Shown: piece after piece, positions 1 through 9,290 of the stretch
How positions within the stretch are numbered: position 1 is the stretch's first letter
Layout: each line of letters begins with the position of its first letter
NCBI GenBank assembly: GCA_016715115.1
Contig: JADKBM010000011.1
Location: 620,001 to 684,000 of the forward strand
Length of the DNA stretch: 64,000 nucleotides
Reading direction: 5' to 3'
DNA from: Acidobacteriota bacterium
GTDB lineage: Bacteria > Acidobacteriota > Blastocatellia > Pyrinomonadales > Pyrinomonadaceae
Made by a program: the position numbers and the translations under genes
Notes under the pieces: model-generated
What the model saw: the letters and a program-made list of their open reading frames with translations, nothing else
Told to the model about the DNA's origin: nothing
The model's database searches: none

Positions 1-40
1 CTGCGATTCGGCAAGAGAAAACTATTCCCGGGAGAAAACA

Positions 41-586
41 ATGCATTGTCCACGATGTGGCCAACAACAGATTTCGGAAGACACGCGATTCTGCTCGCGC
101 TGCGGAATGCCGCTTGATCTTGTCGCCGAAGTCGTCGCCAACGGCGGCACGCTCCCGCAACTGGGCGCCCTGAACGCGAACACGAAGTGGTTAAGCCGCA
201 AGAACGGATTCAAGTTCTCCGCGATCTGGTTCGTCGTTCTGGTGATGATCCTGCTTCCTTTGGCGGGCGTCACGGGCGCGCCGGAAGAAGTTGCGGGTTC
301 GCTGGCGATCCTCGGATTTTTCGGCTCGTTCCTGCTGATATTGCTTTCGTGGATGTTTTTGCCGAAGGAGATGAAACTGAACGTCGGAGTGCCGGCTTAT
401 CAACCGGATGCGACGTCCGCGCAGTTCCTCGGCGGCAAACGGGCGCCGAATGCTCTGCCGCCGCAGCAATCGATCCCGGTCAGCGCCTATGCTCCGCCGG
501 CCCCCGGAAGCTGGCGCGATACGAACGAACTGCAGCCGACGAGTGTTACCGAAGGCACGACCAAGATCTTCAAGGAAACCAACTGA
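41..586 (+). CDS. Zinc-ribbon membrane protein (paralogue 1)
   Basis: A 181-residue protein of unknown function. The N-terminus is a small zinc ribbon with Cys pairs at residues 3/6 and 18/21 (CPRC and CSRC). Two hydrophobic segments follow at about residues 60-80 and 86-108 and should span the inner membrane. The tail is Pro-rich and ends in a motif of the form PPQ-S-PVS...PG-W--T--L...VTE-TTK. The next gene has the same architecture, zinc-ribbon spacing and tail motif, so the two are tandem paralogues 18 bp apart. An AGGAG-like purine run just upstream (GGGAGAAAACA) supports the ATG at 41. The ribbon probably faces the cytoplasm, but no catalytic residues are visible and no function can be assigned. 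Confidence 0.8.
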   Translation: MHCPRCGQQQISEDTRFCSRCGMPLDLVAEVVANGGTLPQLGALNANTKWLSRKNGFKFSAIWFVVLVMILLPLAGVTGAPEEVAGSLAILGFFGSFLLILLSWMFLPKEMKLNVGVPAYQPDATSAQFLGGKRAPNALPPQQSIPVSAYAPPAPGSWRDTNELQPTSVTEGTTKIFKETN

Positions 587-604
587 CTCTGAACCAAAAG
601 CACT

Positions 605-1159
605 ATGTTCTGTCCCGTATGCGGCAAGAAACAGGCAAGCGATCTGATCCGGTTTTGTTCGGGTTGCGGATTCTCGCTGACAGGCGTCGCTGAGGTCGTC
701 GCCGCGGGCGGCGCTTCGGTTCGCCACCTTGTCAAGACATCGAACAAGATCGATTCGCCACGGAAGAAAGGAATCAAGCAAGGGGCAATGTTGATGATCG
801 TCGGTTGTCTGCTTGTCTTGCCCGTCGTCGCGATCCTGATACCGGCGTTCGGGCTTTCCCCGTACGTCATTCCGATCACCGCGATCTTGAGTTTTATGGG
901 CGGCCTGATGCGGATCATTTACGCCGCAATGTTCGAATCCCCGATTTCTCAGGACTCGCTTGTGGAATCGGCGGACTTCGCGATGCCGGGACAGCTGAAT
1001 GCTTCATTCGCGCGCGGTTCGCTGCCGCCGCAGTCATCGGTTCCGGTTTCGGAACTTGAACCGGCAGGACCGGGCCGATGGAAGGAAACCGCCGATCTGG
1101 TTACGAACCCCGTCACCGAAACCACGACCAAACTCCTCGAAAAAGAGATCAAAGACTAA
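605..1159 (+). CDS. Zinc-ribbon membrane protein (paralogue 2)
   Basis: A 184-residue paralogue of the gene just upstream. It has Cys pairs at residues 3/6 and 18/21 (CPVC and CSGC), a basic linker, two transmembrane segments at about residues 62-82 and 88-110, and a C-terminal PPQ-S-PVS...VTE-TTK tail. The start at 605 aligns exactly with the zinc-ribbon start of its neighbour. It is probably co-transcribed with that gene. Its 3' end overlaps the convergent gamma-glutamyltransferase gene by 4 bp. The function is unknown. The conserved tail in two otherwise divergent proteins suggests a binding or sorting motif, but this is inference. Confidence 0.8.
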   Translation: MFCPVCGKKQASDLIRFCSGCGFSLTGVAEVVAAGGASVRHLVKTSNKIDSPRKKGIKQGAMLMIVGCLLVLPVVAILIPAFGLSPYVIPITAILSFMGGLMRIIYAAMFESPISQDSLVESADFAMPGQLNASFARGSLPPQSSVPVSELEPAGPGRWKETADLVTNPVTETTTKLLEKEIKD

Positions 1160-2910
1160 TAGCCGACAGCCTCGCCATCGCTTCGCGAGTCGATCGCACC
1201 GAGTCTGACACCGTCTTCATCGACCATTATTCCCGTCGCCGAAGCGATGTTGATCGGTTTCGCGGCGAACTTGTGCCCGAATCCCGAAAGCAGAGAGACG
1301 CTGTCCGGCGACATCCCGAAAGGCTCGTAGATGATCTCGTCCGGAAACCATTGGTGATGGATCCGCGGGGTATCGATCGCCGCCTGTATGTTCATCCCGT
1401 AGTCGATGACGTTGATCACCGTCTGCGTTACCGCCGAGATGATCCGCGGTCCGCCGCGCGCACCGAGGGCGAACCAGAACGAACCGTCCTTTCGTAACAC
1501 CATCGTCGGCGTCATCGACGACAACGGACGCTTTTTCGGCTGAACCGAATTGTTCTCACCCTGTATCAAACCGAACATATTCGGTTTTCCCGGACGCGCC
1601 GCGAAGTCGTCCATTTCGTCGTTCATCAAAACCCCGGTCCCCTTGATCGTTACCGCCGAACCGTAAAGATCGTTGATGGTATAGGTGTTCGTGACGACGT
1701 TGCCGCCGGCGTCGACGACCGTGAAATGCGTCGTGTCCATTCCTTCGGAAAAGGTCACCTCGCCGGCCCCGATCTCCGAACTTTTGGATGCTTGCGTGAG
1801 ATTGATGGTTTCTCCGCGCTTCAGCGCGTAATTCTTGTCGATGAGCTGCGCCGTCGGAACCTTCGCGAAGTCCGGATCGCCCATATGCACGGCGCGGTCG
1901 GCGAAGGCCCGCCTCGAGGCTTCCGCGTACACGTGATACTTCTGCGCCGAGTTATGGCCGAATTTAGCGAGATCATAGCGTTCGAGCGTGTTCAGGATCT
2001 GGAGCATCACGATGCCGCCGGAACTTGGCGGCGGCATCGAAATGATCTCGTGGCCGCGATATGTGCCGCGCAGCGGTTCGCGCTCGACGGCACGGTAATT
2101 CTTCAGATCGTCGGCGGTGATGAGCCCGTTGTGGCGCTTCATATCCGCGGCGATCAGCTTTGCCGTCTGGCCCGTATAAAACTCTCTGGCGCCGAACCGC
2201 TGCATACGGGCGAGCGTCGCGGCCAGTTCCGGCTGGCGCAGGATATCTCCCTCGTTGAAGTATTTTCCGCCATTCAGGAATATTTTTCGGCTGTCCTCAT
2301 ACTTGGAGAGGCTTTCACTGTACGCTTCGAAAAGCTCGGCAAGCCGATGGCTCAGGACGTAGCCGTCGAGCGCCAACCGTCGGGCCGGTTCGACGAGTTC
2401 ACGCCAGGCAAGTTTCTTCGACGAGAATTTCTGAAACGCCATATCGAGTCCGGCGGGCGTTCCCGGAACACCCGAGGCGCGGTATCCGATCTCGGATCCG
2501 CCCTCGCCGTCGATCAGTTCTCCTTTTTCGTTCAAGAAGATGTTTCGATCGGCCGCCTGCGGGGCCATCTCGCGGTAGTCGATCGCACGCGTCTTGCCGT
2601 CCTTGAATCGAATCAGCATAAAGCCCCCGCCGCCGATGTTCCCGGCTTCCGGATAAACGACGGCCAGTGTCAATGCCACGGCGATCGCGGCGTCGACGGC
2701 GTTGCCGCCCTTTTTCAAGATCTCGACCCCGACCCTTGAAGCGAGCTGATGCTGTGACGCGACGATCCCGTGCTTCGCCCGAACCGGCTCGCGGAATGCG
2801 GCGACGGCTTTCTGCGGAAGAATGACGAGGTTAGCCAAAAGCAAACCGATCAACAGTGCGGCGACGGGGAAACGCAAATTCAAAAAACGGCTGACGGGAC
2901 TTGGTTTCAT
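1156..2910 (-). CDS. ggt: Gamma-glutamyltransferase (EC 2.3.2.2 / 3.4.19.13)
   Basis: A 584-residue precursor of the Ntn-hydrolase that cleaves or transfers gamma-glutamyl groups from glutathione and related peptides, normally in the periplasm. A hydrophobic N-terminus (about residues 14-39) acts as a signal or anchor. The large-subunit substrate arginine lies in AIDYRE (about residue 113). The autoprocessing site is the Thr of MDTTHFTVVD near residue 393, which becomes the N-terminal nucleophile of the small subunit. The small subunit contains NTYTINDLYGS and the glycine-rich GARGGPRI. Length and motif order match the family. It is convergent with the upstream zinc-ribbon gene and divergent from the C25 protease gene. 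The 5-oxoproline-processing genes at 27.5-29.9 kb could act downstream of it, which is inference. Confidence 0.95.
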   Translation of the reverse strand: MKPSPVSRFLNLRFPVAALLIGLLLANLVILPQKAVAAFREPVRAKHGIVASQHQLASRVGVEILKKGGNAVDAAIAVALTLAVVYPEAGNIGGGGFMLIRFKDGKTRAIDYREMAPQAADRNIFLNEKGELIDGEGGSEIGYRASGVPGTPAGLDMAFQKFSSKKLAWRELVEPARRLALDGYVLSHRLAELFEAYSESLSKYEDSRKIFLNGGKYFNEGDILRQPELAATLARMQRFGAREFYTGQTAKLIAADMKRHNGLITADDLKNYRAVEREPLRGTYRGHEIISMPPPSSGGIVMLQILNTLERYDLAKFGHNSAQKYHVYAEASRRAFADRAVHMGDPDFAKVPTAQLIDKNYALKRGETINLTQASKSSEIGAGEVTFSEGMDTTHFTVVDAGGNVVTNTYTINDLYGSAVTIKGTGVLMNDEMDDFAARPGKPNMFGLIQGENNSVQPKKRPLSSMTPTMVLRKDGSFWFALGARGGPRIISAVTQTVINVIDYGMNIQAAIDTPRIHHQWFPDEIIYEPFGMSPDSVSLLSGFGHKFAAKPINIASATGIMVDEDGVRLGAIDSRSDGEAVGY

Positions 2911-3107
2911 AATGCTAATACCTTAAAGGAAACTGCCGGGACTTTCAAAAAACACGGAGGTTTTTGAAGTATTCGTTGGATTGATCATTTCTTTCGGGAA
3001 CAAAAATCTTGCGTAATGGATGCTAATTAAGTAAATTGGAATTGAATTGTTAAACACTTGTATCGAACATTTTGGGGGTTGGCATTTTAGTGCCGGGAAT
3101 TGAGGTT

Positions 3108-5690
3108 ATGAAAAAGGTAATTTTTCCGATGTGTCTGGTTCTTGTTCTGGCGGTTTCGTCGGGCGTGGTTTTCGGTCAGAAAGCCCTGCGTCCGGCACCC
3201 AAAACAGTGCGGCCTGAAACAGCTTTGAAATTCAACAATGTCGTCGCGGTTTCCGATGGCGACGGGGTTTTTCTGCGTTGGTCAACCGAAGGTGAACGGG
3301 GCGTCATCGGGTTTTATGTTTACCGAAATGGCGAGAACGGTTCGGAGTTGGTCGAATCCGAGATCATACCGGGCGGCTACCTCCGCACGCGGCTGGCCGA
3401 TAACTACATCGGCGACTATACGTTTTTTGACCCGAACGGCGGGCTCTCAAATTCTTACATCGTCGAAACGGTCGAGCTCAACGGCAAACGCACGCGTTAT
3501 GGAAAGATAACCCCGCAGGTGGTCCCTGACATCGCTCCGATCGCCGGGCGTTCGGAAGCGGAACTGCGAGAGACCATCGGTAAGCGTCGGTCGGTAGAAT
3601 TGCGGGAGAATCTGGTTCCGGGCGACCTTCAAAAACAGTTTTCCGAAAATATCTTCCCGCCCGATCTGCCGACGCAACGCTGGGTCGCTTCACAGCCCGG
3701 AGTCAAGATCGTAACCAAGCAAAACGGACTTTACCGCGTCACGCGTGCCCAACTCCAGAACGCGGGTTTTGACGTAAATTCACAGGGCGGCAACTGGCAG
3801 CTTTTCCTTGAGGGCCGCGAGCAGGCGATAACGGTCGGCGCGGGCGACTCTTTCATCGAATTTTATGGCGTCGGAATGGACACGCTGGAAAGCGATACGC
3901 AGACGTATTATCTGATCGTCGGTGCAAGCGGCGGAAAGAGAATGGGAACACGCGTAATGCGTCCGATCAGTTCACCGGTCGCATCAAGCGGATTTGGGCA
4001 GACCCTGACGCGGCGGGAGCGCGCCTCGTACTTCAACGGTATCCTGAACGGCGATGCCGAGAATTTTTTTAGCGCCCAACTGGTCGGCAATACGTCCGCG
4101 CTTTCGTACAGCCTTCCGATCTCGGCGATCGATTACAGCGTTCTGAGGAGCACGGTTCGTATCAGCCTTCAGGGATTGACGGTCAATCCGCACAACGTCG
4201 AGATCACGATCAACGGCCAGTTGATGCCGTCGACGATAAGTTTCAATGGCCAGGACGCCGGAAACGGGCAGTTTGAGATCGATACCGCCTTGCTTGTTCA
4301 AGGTACGAACACCATTCAGATGAAAGGTCTCGCGGGCGTCAACGATTATTCGGTGATCAACACGGTCGCCGTGGACTATTCCCGTCGGTTCGAGGCCGAC
4401 CAGAACCAGCTTTCATTTTATACGGCGAACTACCGGACGAGCAGACTCACGGGATTTGCCTCAGCCAACGTCCGCGTCTTCGATCTGACCGCGCCGGACA
4501 GCCCGGACGCGGTGCTCGGCCTCAGCGTGGTCGGCAACGGGCCGACGTTCGACGTGGCGATCCCCTCGAATCGCGGCCGCGTTTTGTACGCTGTTGAAGA
4601 ATCCGCCGTTCGTGCGCCGCTTTCCGTCGTTCAGAACTTCCCGTCACAACTTGCAAGTCCGTCGGGCAGCGCGGATATGATCATCGTGACGCATCGGGAC
4701 TGGATGGCGGAGGCGCAGAACTGGGCGACCTATCGGGCGTCCTCAGGGCTGAATGTCGTGGTCGTCGACGTGGCCGACATCTTTGACGAATTCAGTTACG
4801 GCGCTCAAAGTTCAGGCGCGATGACGGAGTTTTTTCAGTACGCCGAAGACAACTGGGCAGCTGCGCCGCAGTACATCATGCTTCTCGGGGACGCGACCTA
4901 CGATCCGAAGAACTACGGCAACGCCGCGTTCAACAGCTACGTGCCGACGAAACTCGTCGAAACGCTTTATGAGGAAACCGGTAGCGACGAAGCCCTCTGC
5001 GACTTCAACAACGACGGTCTGAGTGAAATCTCGGTCGGCCGTATCCCGGCGCGCAGTTCGGCCGACGTGGCGCTGATGCTTGCCAAGGTGACGCAGTTCG
5101 AAGGGAGCGTGACGAATGCGTATAACCGCGGCGCTTTGTTCGTTTCGGACCTGCCGATCGGTTACGACTTCGAAGGGGTCAACAACCGCGTTTCGCAGCA
5201 ACTGCCGCCGTCGTGGCCGAAGAACTTCATCCCTCGATCGGACCCGAATGCGCGGAATATGTTGCTCGCCGACCTGAATCTTGGCCGTTATCTCGTAAAT
5301 TACTCGGGCCACGGCTCGACCATTTTCTGGGCGGCATCAAATTTCTACCATCGCAACGACATCCCTTTGTTGACGAATCAGAACAATCTGACGATCTTCA
5401 CGCTGCTGACCTGTCTCAACGGTTATTTTACCGCTCCGGGATTCGATTCGTTCGCTGAAACGGCGATCAGGGCGCCGAACGGCGGCGCGGTGGTGGCGTG
5501 GGCGTCTTCGGGCAAAACAACTCCGGATATTCAGGAGATCATGGCGACGCGCTTCTATAATCAGATCGGCGTCGGCGCGATTCCGCGTGTCGGCGATCTC
5601 GTCAAGGACGCGAAACAAAGCCTTGTCGGCGGACGCGACGTTCGGCTTTCGTGGACGTTGTTCGGCGATCCGGCGATGCGGGTCAGATAA
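3108..5690 (+). CDS. Secreted C25 (gingipain-like) cysteine peptidase
   Basis: An 860-residue exported protein. Starting at the ATG at 3108 gives a clean signal peptide (MKKVIFPMCLVLVLAV, cleavage near VFGQ); a longer TTG-initiated version from 3072 would bury it. The N-terminal half is beta-rich, with a fibronectin-like segment at about residues 35-120. The C-terminal third has the caspase-like C25 fold: a central strand ending in MLLGDATYDPKNY, then NYSGHGS carrying the presumed catalytic His, then LLTCLNGYF carrying the presumed catalytic Cys. The protein ends at LFGDPAMRVR, so no obvious type IX sorting domain follows. Gingipain relatives cleave after basic residues, but specificity here cannot be read. 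A strong terminator follows at 5709-5748. Confidence 0.85.
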   Translation: MKKVIFPMCLVLVLAVSSGVVFGQKALRPAPKTVRPETALKFNNVVAVSDGDGVFLRWSTEGERGVIGFYVYRNGENGSELVESEIIPGGYLRTRLADNYIGDYTFFDPNGGLSNSYIVETVELNGKRTRYGKITPQVVPDIAPIAGRSEAELRETIGKRRSVELRENLVPGDLQKQFSENIFPPDLPTQRWVASQPGVKIVTKQNGLYRVTRAQLQNAGFDVNSQGGNWQLFLEGREQAITVGAGDSFIEFYGVGMDTLESDTQTYYLIVGASGGKRMGTRVMRPISSPVASSGFGQTLTRRERASYFNGILNGDAENFFSAQLVGNTSALSYSLPISAIDYSVLRSTVRISLQGLTVNPHNVEITINGQLMPSTISFNGQDAGNGQFEIDTALLVQGTNTIQMKGLAGVNDYSVINTVAVDYSRRFEADQNQLSFYTANYRTSRLTGFASANVRVFDLTAPDSPDAVLGLSVVGNGPTFDVAIPSNRGRVLYAVEESAVRAPLSVVQNFPSQLASPSGSADMIIVTHRDWMAEAQNWATYRASSGLNVVVVDVADIFDEFSYGAQSSGAMTEFFQYAEDNWAAAPQYIMLLGDATYDPKNYGNAAFNSYVPTKLVETLYEETGSDEALCDFNNDGLSEISVGRIPARSSADVALMLAKVTQFEGSVTNAYNRGALFVSDLPIGYDFEGVNNRVSQQLPPSWPKNFIPRSDPNARNMLLADLNLGRYLVNYSGHGSTIFWAASNFYHRNDIPLLTNQNNLTIFTLLTCLNGYFTAPGFDSFAETAIRAPNGGAVVAWASSGKTTPDIQEIMATRFYNQIGVGAIPRVGDLVKDAKQSLVGGRDVRLSWTLFGDPAMRVR

Positions 5691-5708
5691 CCGTTCGCTT
5701 CGAACTCG

Positions 5709-5748
5709 AAAAGCGCTGATCGCCAGGCCGATCGGCGCTTTTTTATTT
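5709..5748 (+). terminator. Intrinsic terminator after the C25 peptidase gene
   Basis: A 12-bp stem (5711-5722 with 5729-5740, one G-T pair) encloses a 6-nt loop and is followed by a run of T residues. It lies 18 bp past the stop codon and separates the peptidase from the downstream dehydrogenase gene. Confidence 0.85.
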
Positions 5749-5817
5749 TCGGGGCTCACTTGCTTTACGGCGTTTCTCTTTCTATCATCAACATAATTTA
5801 TCGAGGAGATTTCAAGT

Positions 5818-7392
5818 ATGCAGACACAACGTGTTTTGGATGAATTCAAGAATGAGCCGTTCACTGATTTTTCGGTTCCGGCCAATGCCGAAGCGATGCG
5901 CGCGGCGATCGATCAGGTGCGGGCCGAACTCGGCCGCGAATATCAGTTCCGGATCAATGGCGAGAAGATCACGCTCAGCGAGAAATTCCGGAGCGTCAAC
6001 CCCGCGAACAAGACGGAGGTCGTCGGAGTGTTCTCGGTGGTCGATGTCGATGCCGAAAACTTGGTTGGGCGCGCGATCGAATCCGCTGCCGAAGCCTTCA
6101 ATTCCTGGCGTCACGTTCCGGCCGCCGAGCGTGCCGAGTATCTCTTCCGCGCGGCCGCGATTCTGCGCGAACGGAAGCATTATTTTTCAGCCTGGATGTC
6201 CTTCGAGACCAGCAAGACGTGGGCCGAGGCCGACGGCGATACTGCCGAAGCGATCGACTTCCTTGAGTTTTACGGACGTGAAATGATCCGCTGGGCCGAA
6301 CCGCAGCCGATCACGCCGTCGCCATTGCCCGAGACGAACTCGTTCGAGTATATTCCGCTCGGCGTCGGTGCGGTCATTCCGCCGTGGAATTTCCCGCTCG
6401 CGATCATGGTCGGGATGACGTCGGCAGCGATCGTCGCCGGCAACACCGTCGTCCTCAAGCCGTCCTCCGATTCGCCGACGATTGCCGCCAAATTCATCGA
6501 GGTCCTCGAGGAGATCGGTTTGCCGGCGGGCGTCGTGAATTTCGTTACGGGCAGCGCCGCCACCGGCAACGCGATGGTGGCCCACCCGAAGACGCGGTTC
6601 ATTTCCTTTACGGGTTCGAAACAGGTCGGTCTGCACATCAACGAACTGGCCGCCAAGACACAGCCGGGGCAGATCTGGATCAAGCGCGTCATCGCCGAGA
6701 TGGGGGGAAAAGACGCGATTGTCGTGGCGGATGACGCTGACATCGATGCGGCGGCGACCGGCGCCGTTCAGGCGGCCTTCGGTTACCAGGGACAAAAATG
6801 TTCGGCTTGCTCGCGTCTGATCGTCGATGAAAAGGTCCACGACGAATTGGTCGCCAAGGTCGTCGCACAGACAAAATTGCTGAAGGTCGGGCAGCCGACC
6901 GACGGCGCCTCGAATATGGCCGCGGTCATCAACAAGAAATCGTTCGACGCGACGCTCAAGTACATTGATATCGGAGTCGAAGAAGGCGGCGTGATCCTCG
7001 CCGGCGGAAACGGCAACGATGAGACAGGTTTCTTTATCGAGCCGACCGTCATCGACAACGTCGAAGCGGGATCGACCATCGAACAGGAGGAGATTTTCGC
7101 GCCGGTGCTGGCGATCATCAAGGCGCGTGATTTCGATCACGCGCTCGAGATCGCGAACGACACGGAGTTTGGCCTGACCGGCTCGGTTTATTCGGCCGAC
7201 GAGGCGCGCCTCGAGCGCGCGAAACGCGAGTTTCACGTCGGCAATCTGTATCTCAACCGAAAGTGTACGGGCGCCCTCGTCGGGGTTCATCCGTTCGGCG
7301 GCTTCAATATGTCGGGAACCGATTCGAAGGCTGGCGGACGAGAGTATTTGCTCCAGTTTATGCAGGGCAAATCGATCGCAAAAAAGATATGA
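5818..7392 (+). CDS. pruA: L-glutamate gamma-semialdehyde (P5C) dehydrogenase
   Basis: A 524-residue NAD-dependent aldehyde dehydrogenase oxidising glutamate semialdehyde (in equilibrium with pyrroline-5-carboxylate) to glutamate, the second step of proline breakdown. The ALDH landmarks are in order: PPWNFPLAI (cofactor pocket), the VLKPSS segment, FTGSKQVG, EMGGKD with the general-base Glu, GYQGQKCSACSR with the nucleophilic Cys, and the C-terminal PFGGFNMSG. The QKCSACSR signature and the ~520-residue length fit the stand-alone RocA/PruA type, not a PutA fusion. A GGAG motif 9 bp upstream supports the ATG. No proline dehydrogenase gene is nearby. The stop overlaps the next start (ATGA), implying translational coupling. 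Confidence 0.93.
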   Translation: MQTQRVLDEFKNEPFTDFSVPANAEAMRAAIDQVRAELGREYQFRINGEKITLSEKFRSVNPANKTEVVGVFSVVDVDAENLVGRAIESAAEAFNSWRHVPAAERAEYLFRAAAILRERKHYFSAWMSFETSKTWAEADGDTAEAIDFLEFYGREMIRWAEPQPITPSPLPETNSFEYIPLGVGAVIPPWNFPLAIMVGMTSAAIVAGNTVVLKPSSDSPTIAAKFIEVLEEIGLPAGVVNFVTGSAATGNAMVAHPKTRFISFTGSKQVGLHINELAAKTQPGQIWIKRVIAEMGGKDAIVVADDADIDAAATGAVQAAFGYQGQKCSACSRLIVDEKVHDELVAKVVAQTKLLKVGQPTDGASNMAAVINKKSFDATLKYIDIGVEEGGVILAGGNGNDETGFFIEPTVIDNVEAGSTIEQEEIFAPVLAIIKARDFDHALEIANDTEFGLTGSVYSADEARLERAKREFHVGNLYLNRKCTGALVGVHPFGGFNMSGTDSKAGGREYLLQFMQGKSIAKKI

Positions 7393-8285
7393 AACGAACA
7401 TTTATCATCGCCGCTTTAATCGGATTACTGATCGTGCCGGCGACGGCACAGAGAAAGAAACCGGTTCCAAAACCGGCACCGGCGATCTTTGCCATCCTGA
7501 ATGACGGTAAATCGCTCGAACCGATCGCCAAGATCGAACGCGGAACGCTTCTACCCCTATCGGACGGCGGCGACGATGCGCCGACGATCAAGAAGTTCGT
7601 CGGCGCATACTATAAACTGAATACCAAGTACAAGCTGGTTTTCGGCGCCGCGGATGCCGGTATCGTAACGGTCAGGAGTTCAAGTCCGGAGGCCGAATGC
7701 TCCAGGAACTTCGCTGAGGTCACGGTCGCGTCGACGCGGGCAAAACTCAAGGGAATGGTGATGGGCCTCGCGACGAACGCCATCGTCAAAGGATCCGGAG
7801 TTCGCCGGCTTCCGACGGCCGCCGAGCGAGCGGAGGCCGAAACCCTGGTGCGCGCCGAGTTTGCGAAGAACGAAATTCCCGCCGCCGTTGCGAAGAATCT
7901 GAGATATCACAACCTCACCGCGCTTGATCTTGACTCGGACGGGAAGGCCGAACTGGTCGGTTCGTTTTGGGTCGAGAAGGCCGCCAAGGAGCGTGCATTG
8001 CTCTTCTTCATCGCTGAAAAGAACGCCGAAGGGAAGTATGAATTCGGCTACAGTGAATTCAGGGCGATCAAAGAATCCGAGGTGATGAGCGAAGACATTA
8101 CCGCCCTCGATAGCGGCGTCTATAACGAACTGTTGCTTGATGCGTTTGATTACAACGCCGACGGATTCGCGGAGGTGTTCACGTATATTCAGTCGTTCGA
8201 AGGCGCCGGCTTCAGCGCGTATGCGAAGAAGAACGGCAAATGGGAACGGGTCTTCGAAGGCTCGAACTATCATTGCGGGTATTGA
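7389..8285 (+). CDS. Secreted protein of unknown function with FG-GAP/EF-hand-like motifs
   Basis: A 298-residue exported protein. The ATG at 7389 overlaps the pruA stop and starts a signal peptide (MKRTFIIAALIGLLIVPATA); longer readings into pruA are not credible. The mature part contains two Asp-rich calcium-loop-like stretches, DLDSDGKAELVG and DYNADGFAEVF, of the kind found in FG-GAP/VCBS beta-propeller repeats. The total is too short for a full propeller. No enzyme motif is visible. It is probably co-transcribed with pruA and ends at a strong terminator. The function is unknown. Confidence 0.8.
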   Translation: MKRTFIIAALIGLLIVPATAQRKKPVPKPAPAIFAILNDGKSLEPIAKIERGTLLPLSDGGDDAPTIKKFVGAYYKLNTKYKLVFGAADAGIVTVRSSSPEAECSRNFAEVTVASTRAKLKGMVMGLATNAIVKGSGVRRLPTAAERAEAETLVRAEFAKNEIPAAVAKNLRYHNLTALDLDSDGKAELVGSFWVEKAAKERALLFFIAEKNAEGKYEFGYSEFRAIKESEVMSEDITALDSGVYNELLLDAFDYNADGFAEVFTYIQSFEGAGFSAYAKKNGKWERVFEGSNYHCGY

Positions 8286-8303
8286 GCGATTCACGAACAA
8301 CCG

Positions 8304-8352
8304 ACCGTCAGAGAATGTAGCCGACGCATTCTCTGACGGTTTGGTCTTTTTG
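8304..8352 (+). terminator. Intrinsic terminator upstream of fmt
   Basis: A perfect 14-bp stem (8304-8317 with 8327-8340) with a 9-nt loop is followed by a T-rich tract. It ends 12 bp before fmt, so fmt must be transcribed from within or just downstream of this region, or by read-through. Confidence 0.85.
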
Positions 8353-8363
8353 CGAAGAAAATA

Positions 8364-9290
8364 ATGAAGATCGTTTTTATGGGAACGCCGCACGCGGCGG
8401 TGCCGTGTCTCGAGCGCCTGATCGCTGACGGACACGAGCTGGTCGCGGTTTATACTCAGCCCGACCGGCCGTCGGGACGCGGCAACCGGCTCACCGCGCC
8501 GCCTGTCAAGGATGTCGCGATCGCTCACGGACTCGACGTGCGTCAACCGACGAAGATCCGCACGCCGGAAGCCGTTGCGGCCTTTTGCGCGCTCGACGCG
8601 GACATCGCGGTCGTCGTCGCGTACGGGCGCATCCTGCCGGCGGCGTACCTCGGCGCCTTTCCGCTGGGCGCGGTCAATGTTCATTTTTCGCTCCTGCCGA
8701 AGTATCGCGGCGCGGCGCCGGTGAATTGGGCGATCGTCAACGGCGAGACGGTCACCGGCGTGACGACGATGCTGATGGACGAGGGGCTCGACACCGGCGA
8801 TATCCTGCTTCAACGCGAGACAGAGATCGGCGCGCGTGAGAATTCCGTTAGCCTGATGAACCGTTTGGCGATCGACGGCGCCGATCTGCTTTCGGAAACG
8901 CTGCGCCGGTTCGGGGACATCCAGCCGCGTCCGCAGGATGCCGCTCAGGCGACGCTGGCTCCGATTATGACGAAGGACGACGGCCGGATCGACTGGCAAC
9001 GTCCGGCGGTCGAGATCGCCGATCGAATTCGCGGTTTTCAGCCCTTTCCGTCCAGTTTTACTGGGCTTGCAGGAAAGAAACTGACGATCTGGTCGGCGGA
9101 AGCTGTCGCCGAAACCGACGGTTCTGACCCAGGGACGATAGTGCTCGCGAAAGCCGGCGATCTGGTTGTCCAATGCGGCGGCGGGTCGCAGCTCAAGATC
9201 GGCGAACTTCAGATCGAGGGCAAGAAACGGATGGACGTGCGGGACTTTCTGAACGGCATTCGGCTCGCCGCGGGGGAAAAGCTCGGATGA
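8364..9290 (+). CDS. fmt: Methionyl-tRNA formyltransferase
   Basis: A 308-residue enzyme that formylates Met on initiator tRNA using 10-formyl-tetrahydrofolate. The formyltransferase core carries the catalytic Asn/His motif in VNVHFSLLPKYRGAAPVNWA and the catalytic Asp in MDEGLDTGDIL. A C-terminal OB-like domain starts near residue 205 (IDWQRPAVEIADRIRGFQPFP). The length is standard. It heads a run of overlapping or closely spaced genes (trhO, rsmB, PASTA, rpe). Its stop codon overlaps the ATG of trhO. The usual partner def is not in the window. Confidence 0.96.
   Translation: MKIVFMGTPHAAVPCLERLIADGHELVAVYTQPDRPSGRGNRLTAPPVKDVAIAHGLDVRQPTKIRTPEAVAAFCALDADIAVVVAYGRILPAAYLGAFPLGAVNVHFSLLPKYRGAAPVNWAIVNGETVTGVTTMLMDEGLDTGDILLQRETEIGARENSVSLMNRLAIDGADLLSETLRRFGDIQPRPQDAAQATLAPIMTKDDGRIDWQRPAVEIADRIRGFQPFPSSFTGLAGKKLTIWSAEAVAETDGSDPGTIVLAKAGDLVVQCGGGSQLKIGELQIEGKKRMDVRDFLNGIRLAAGEKLG

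Noticed and set aside
6187..7401. Minus-strand frame of 404 residues opposite pruA
   Set aside because: It is a shadow of an obvious aldehyde dehydrogenase with intact catalytic motifs.
7680..9173. Minus-strand frame of 497 residues opposite the FG-GAP-like gene and fmt
   Set aside because: It spans two real plus-strand genes and a terminator and has no family resemblance.
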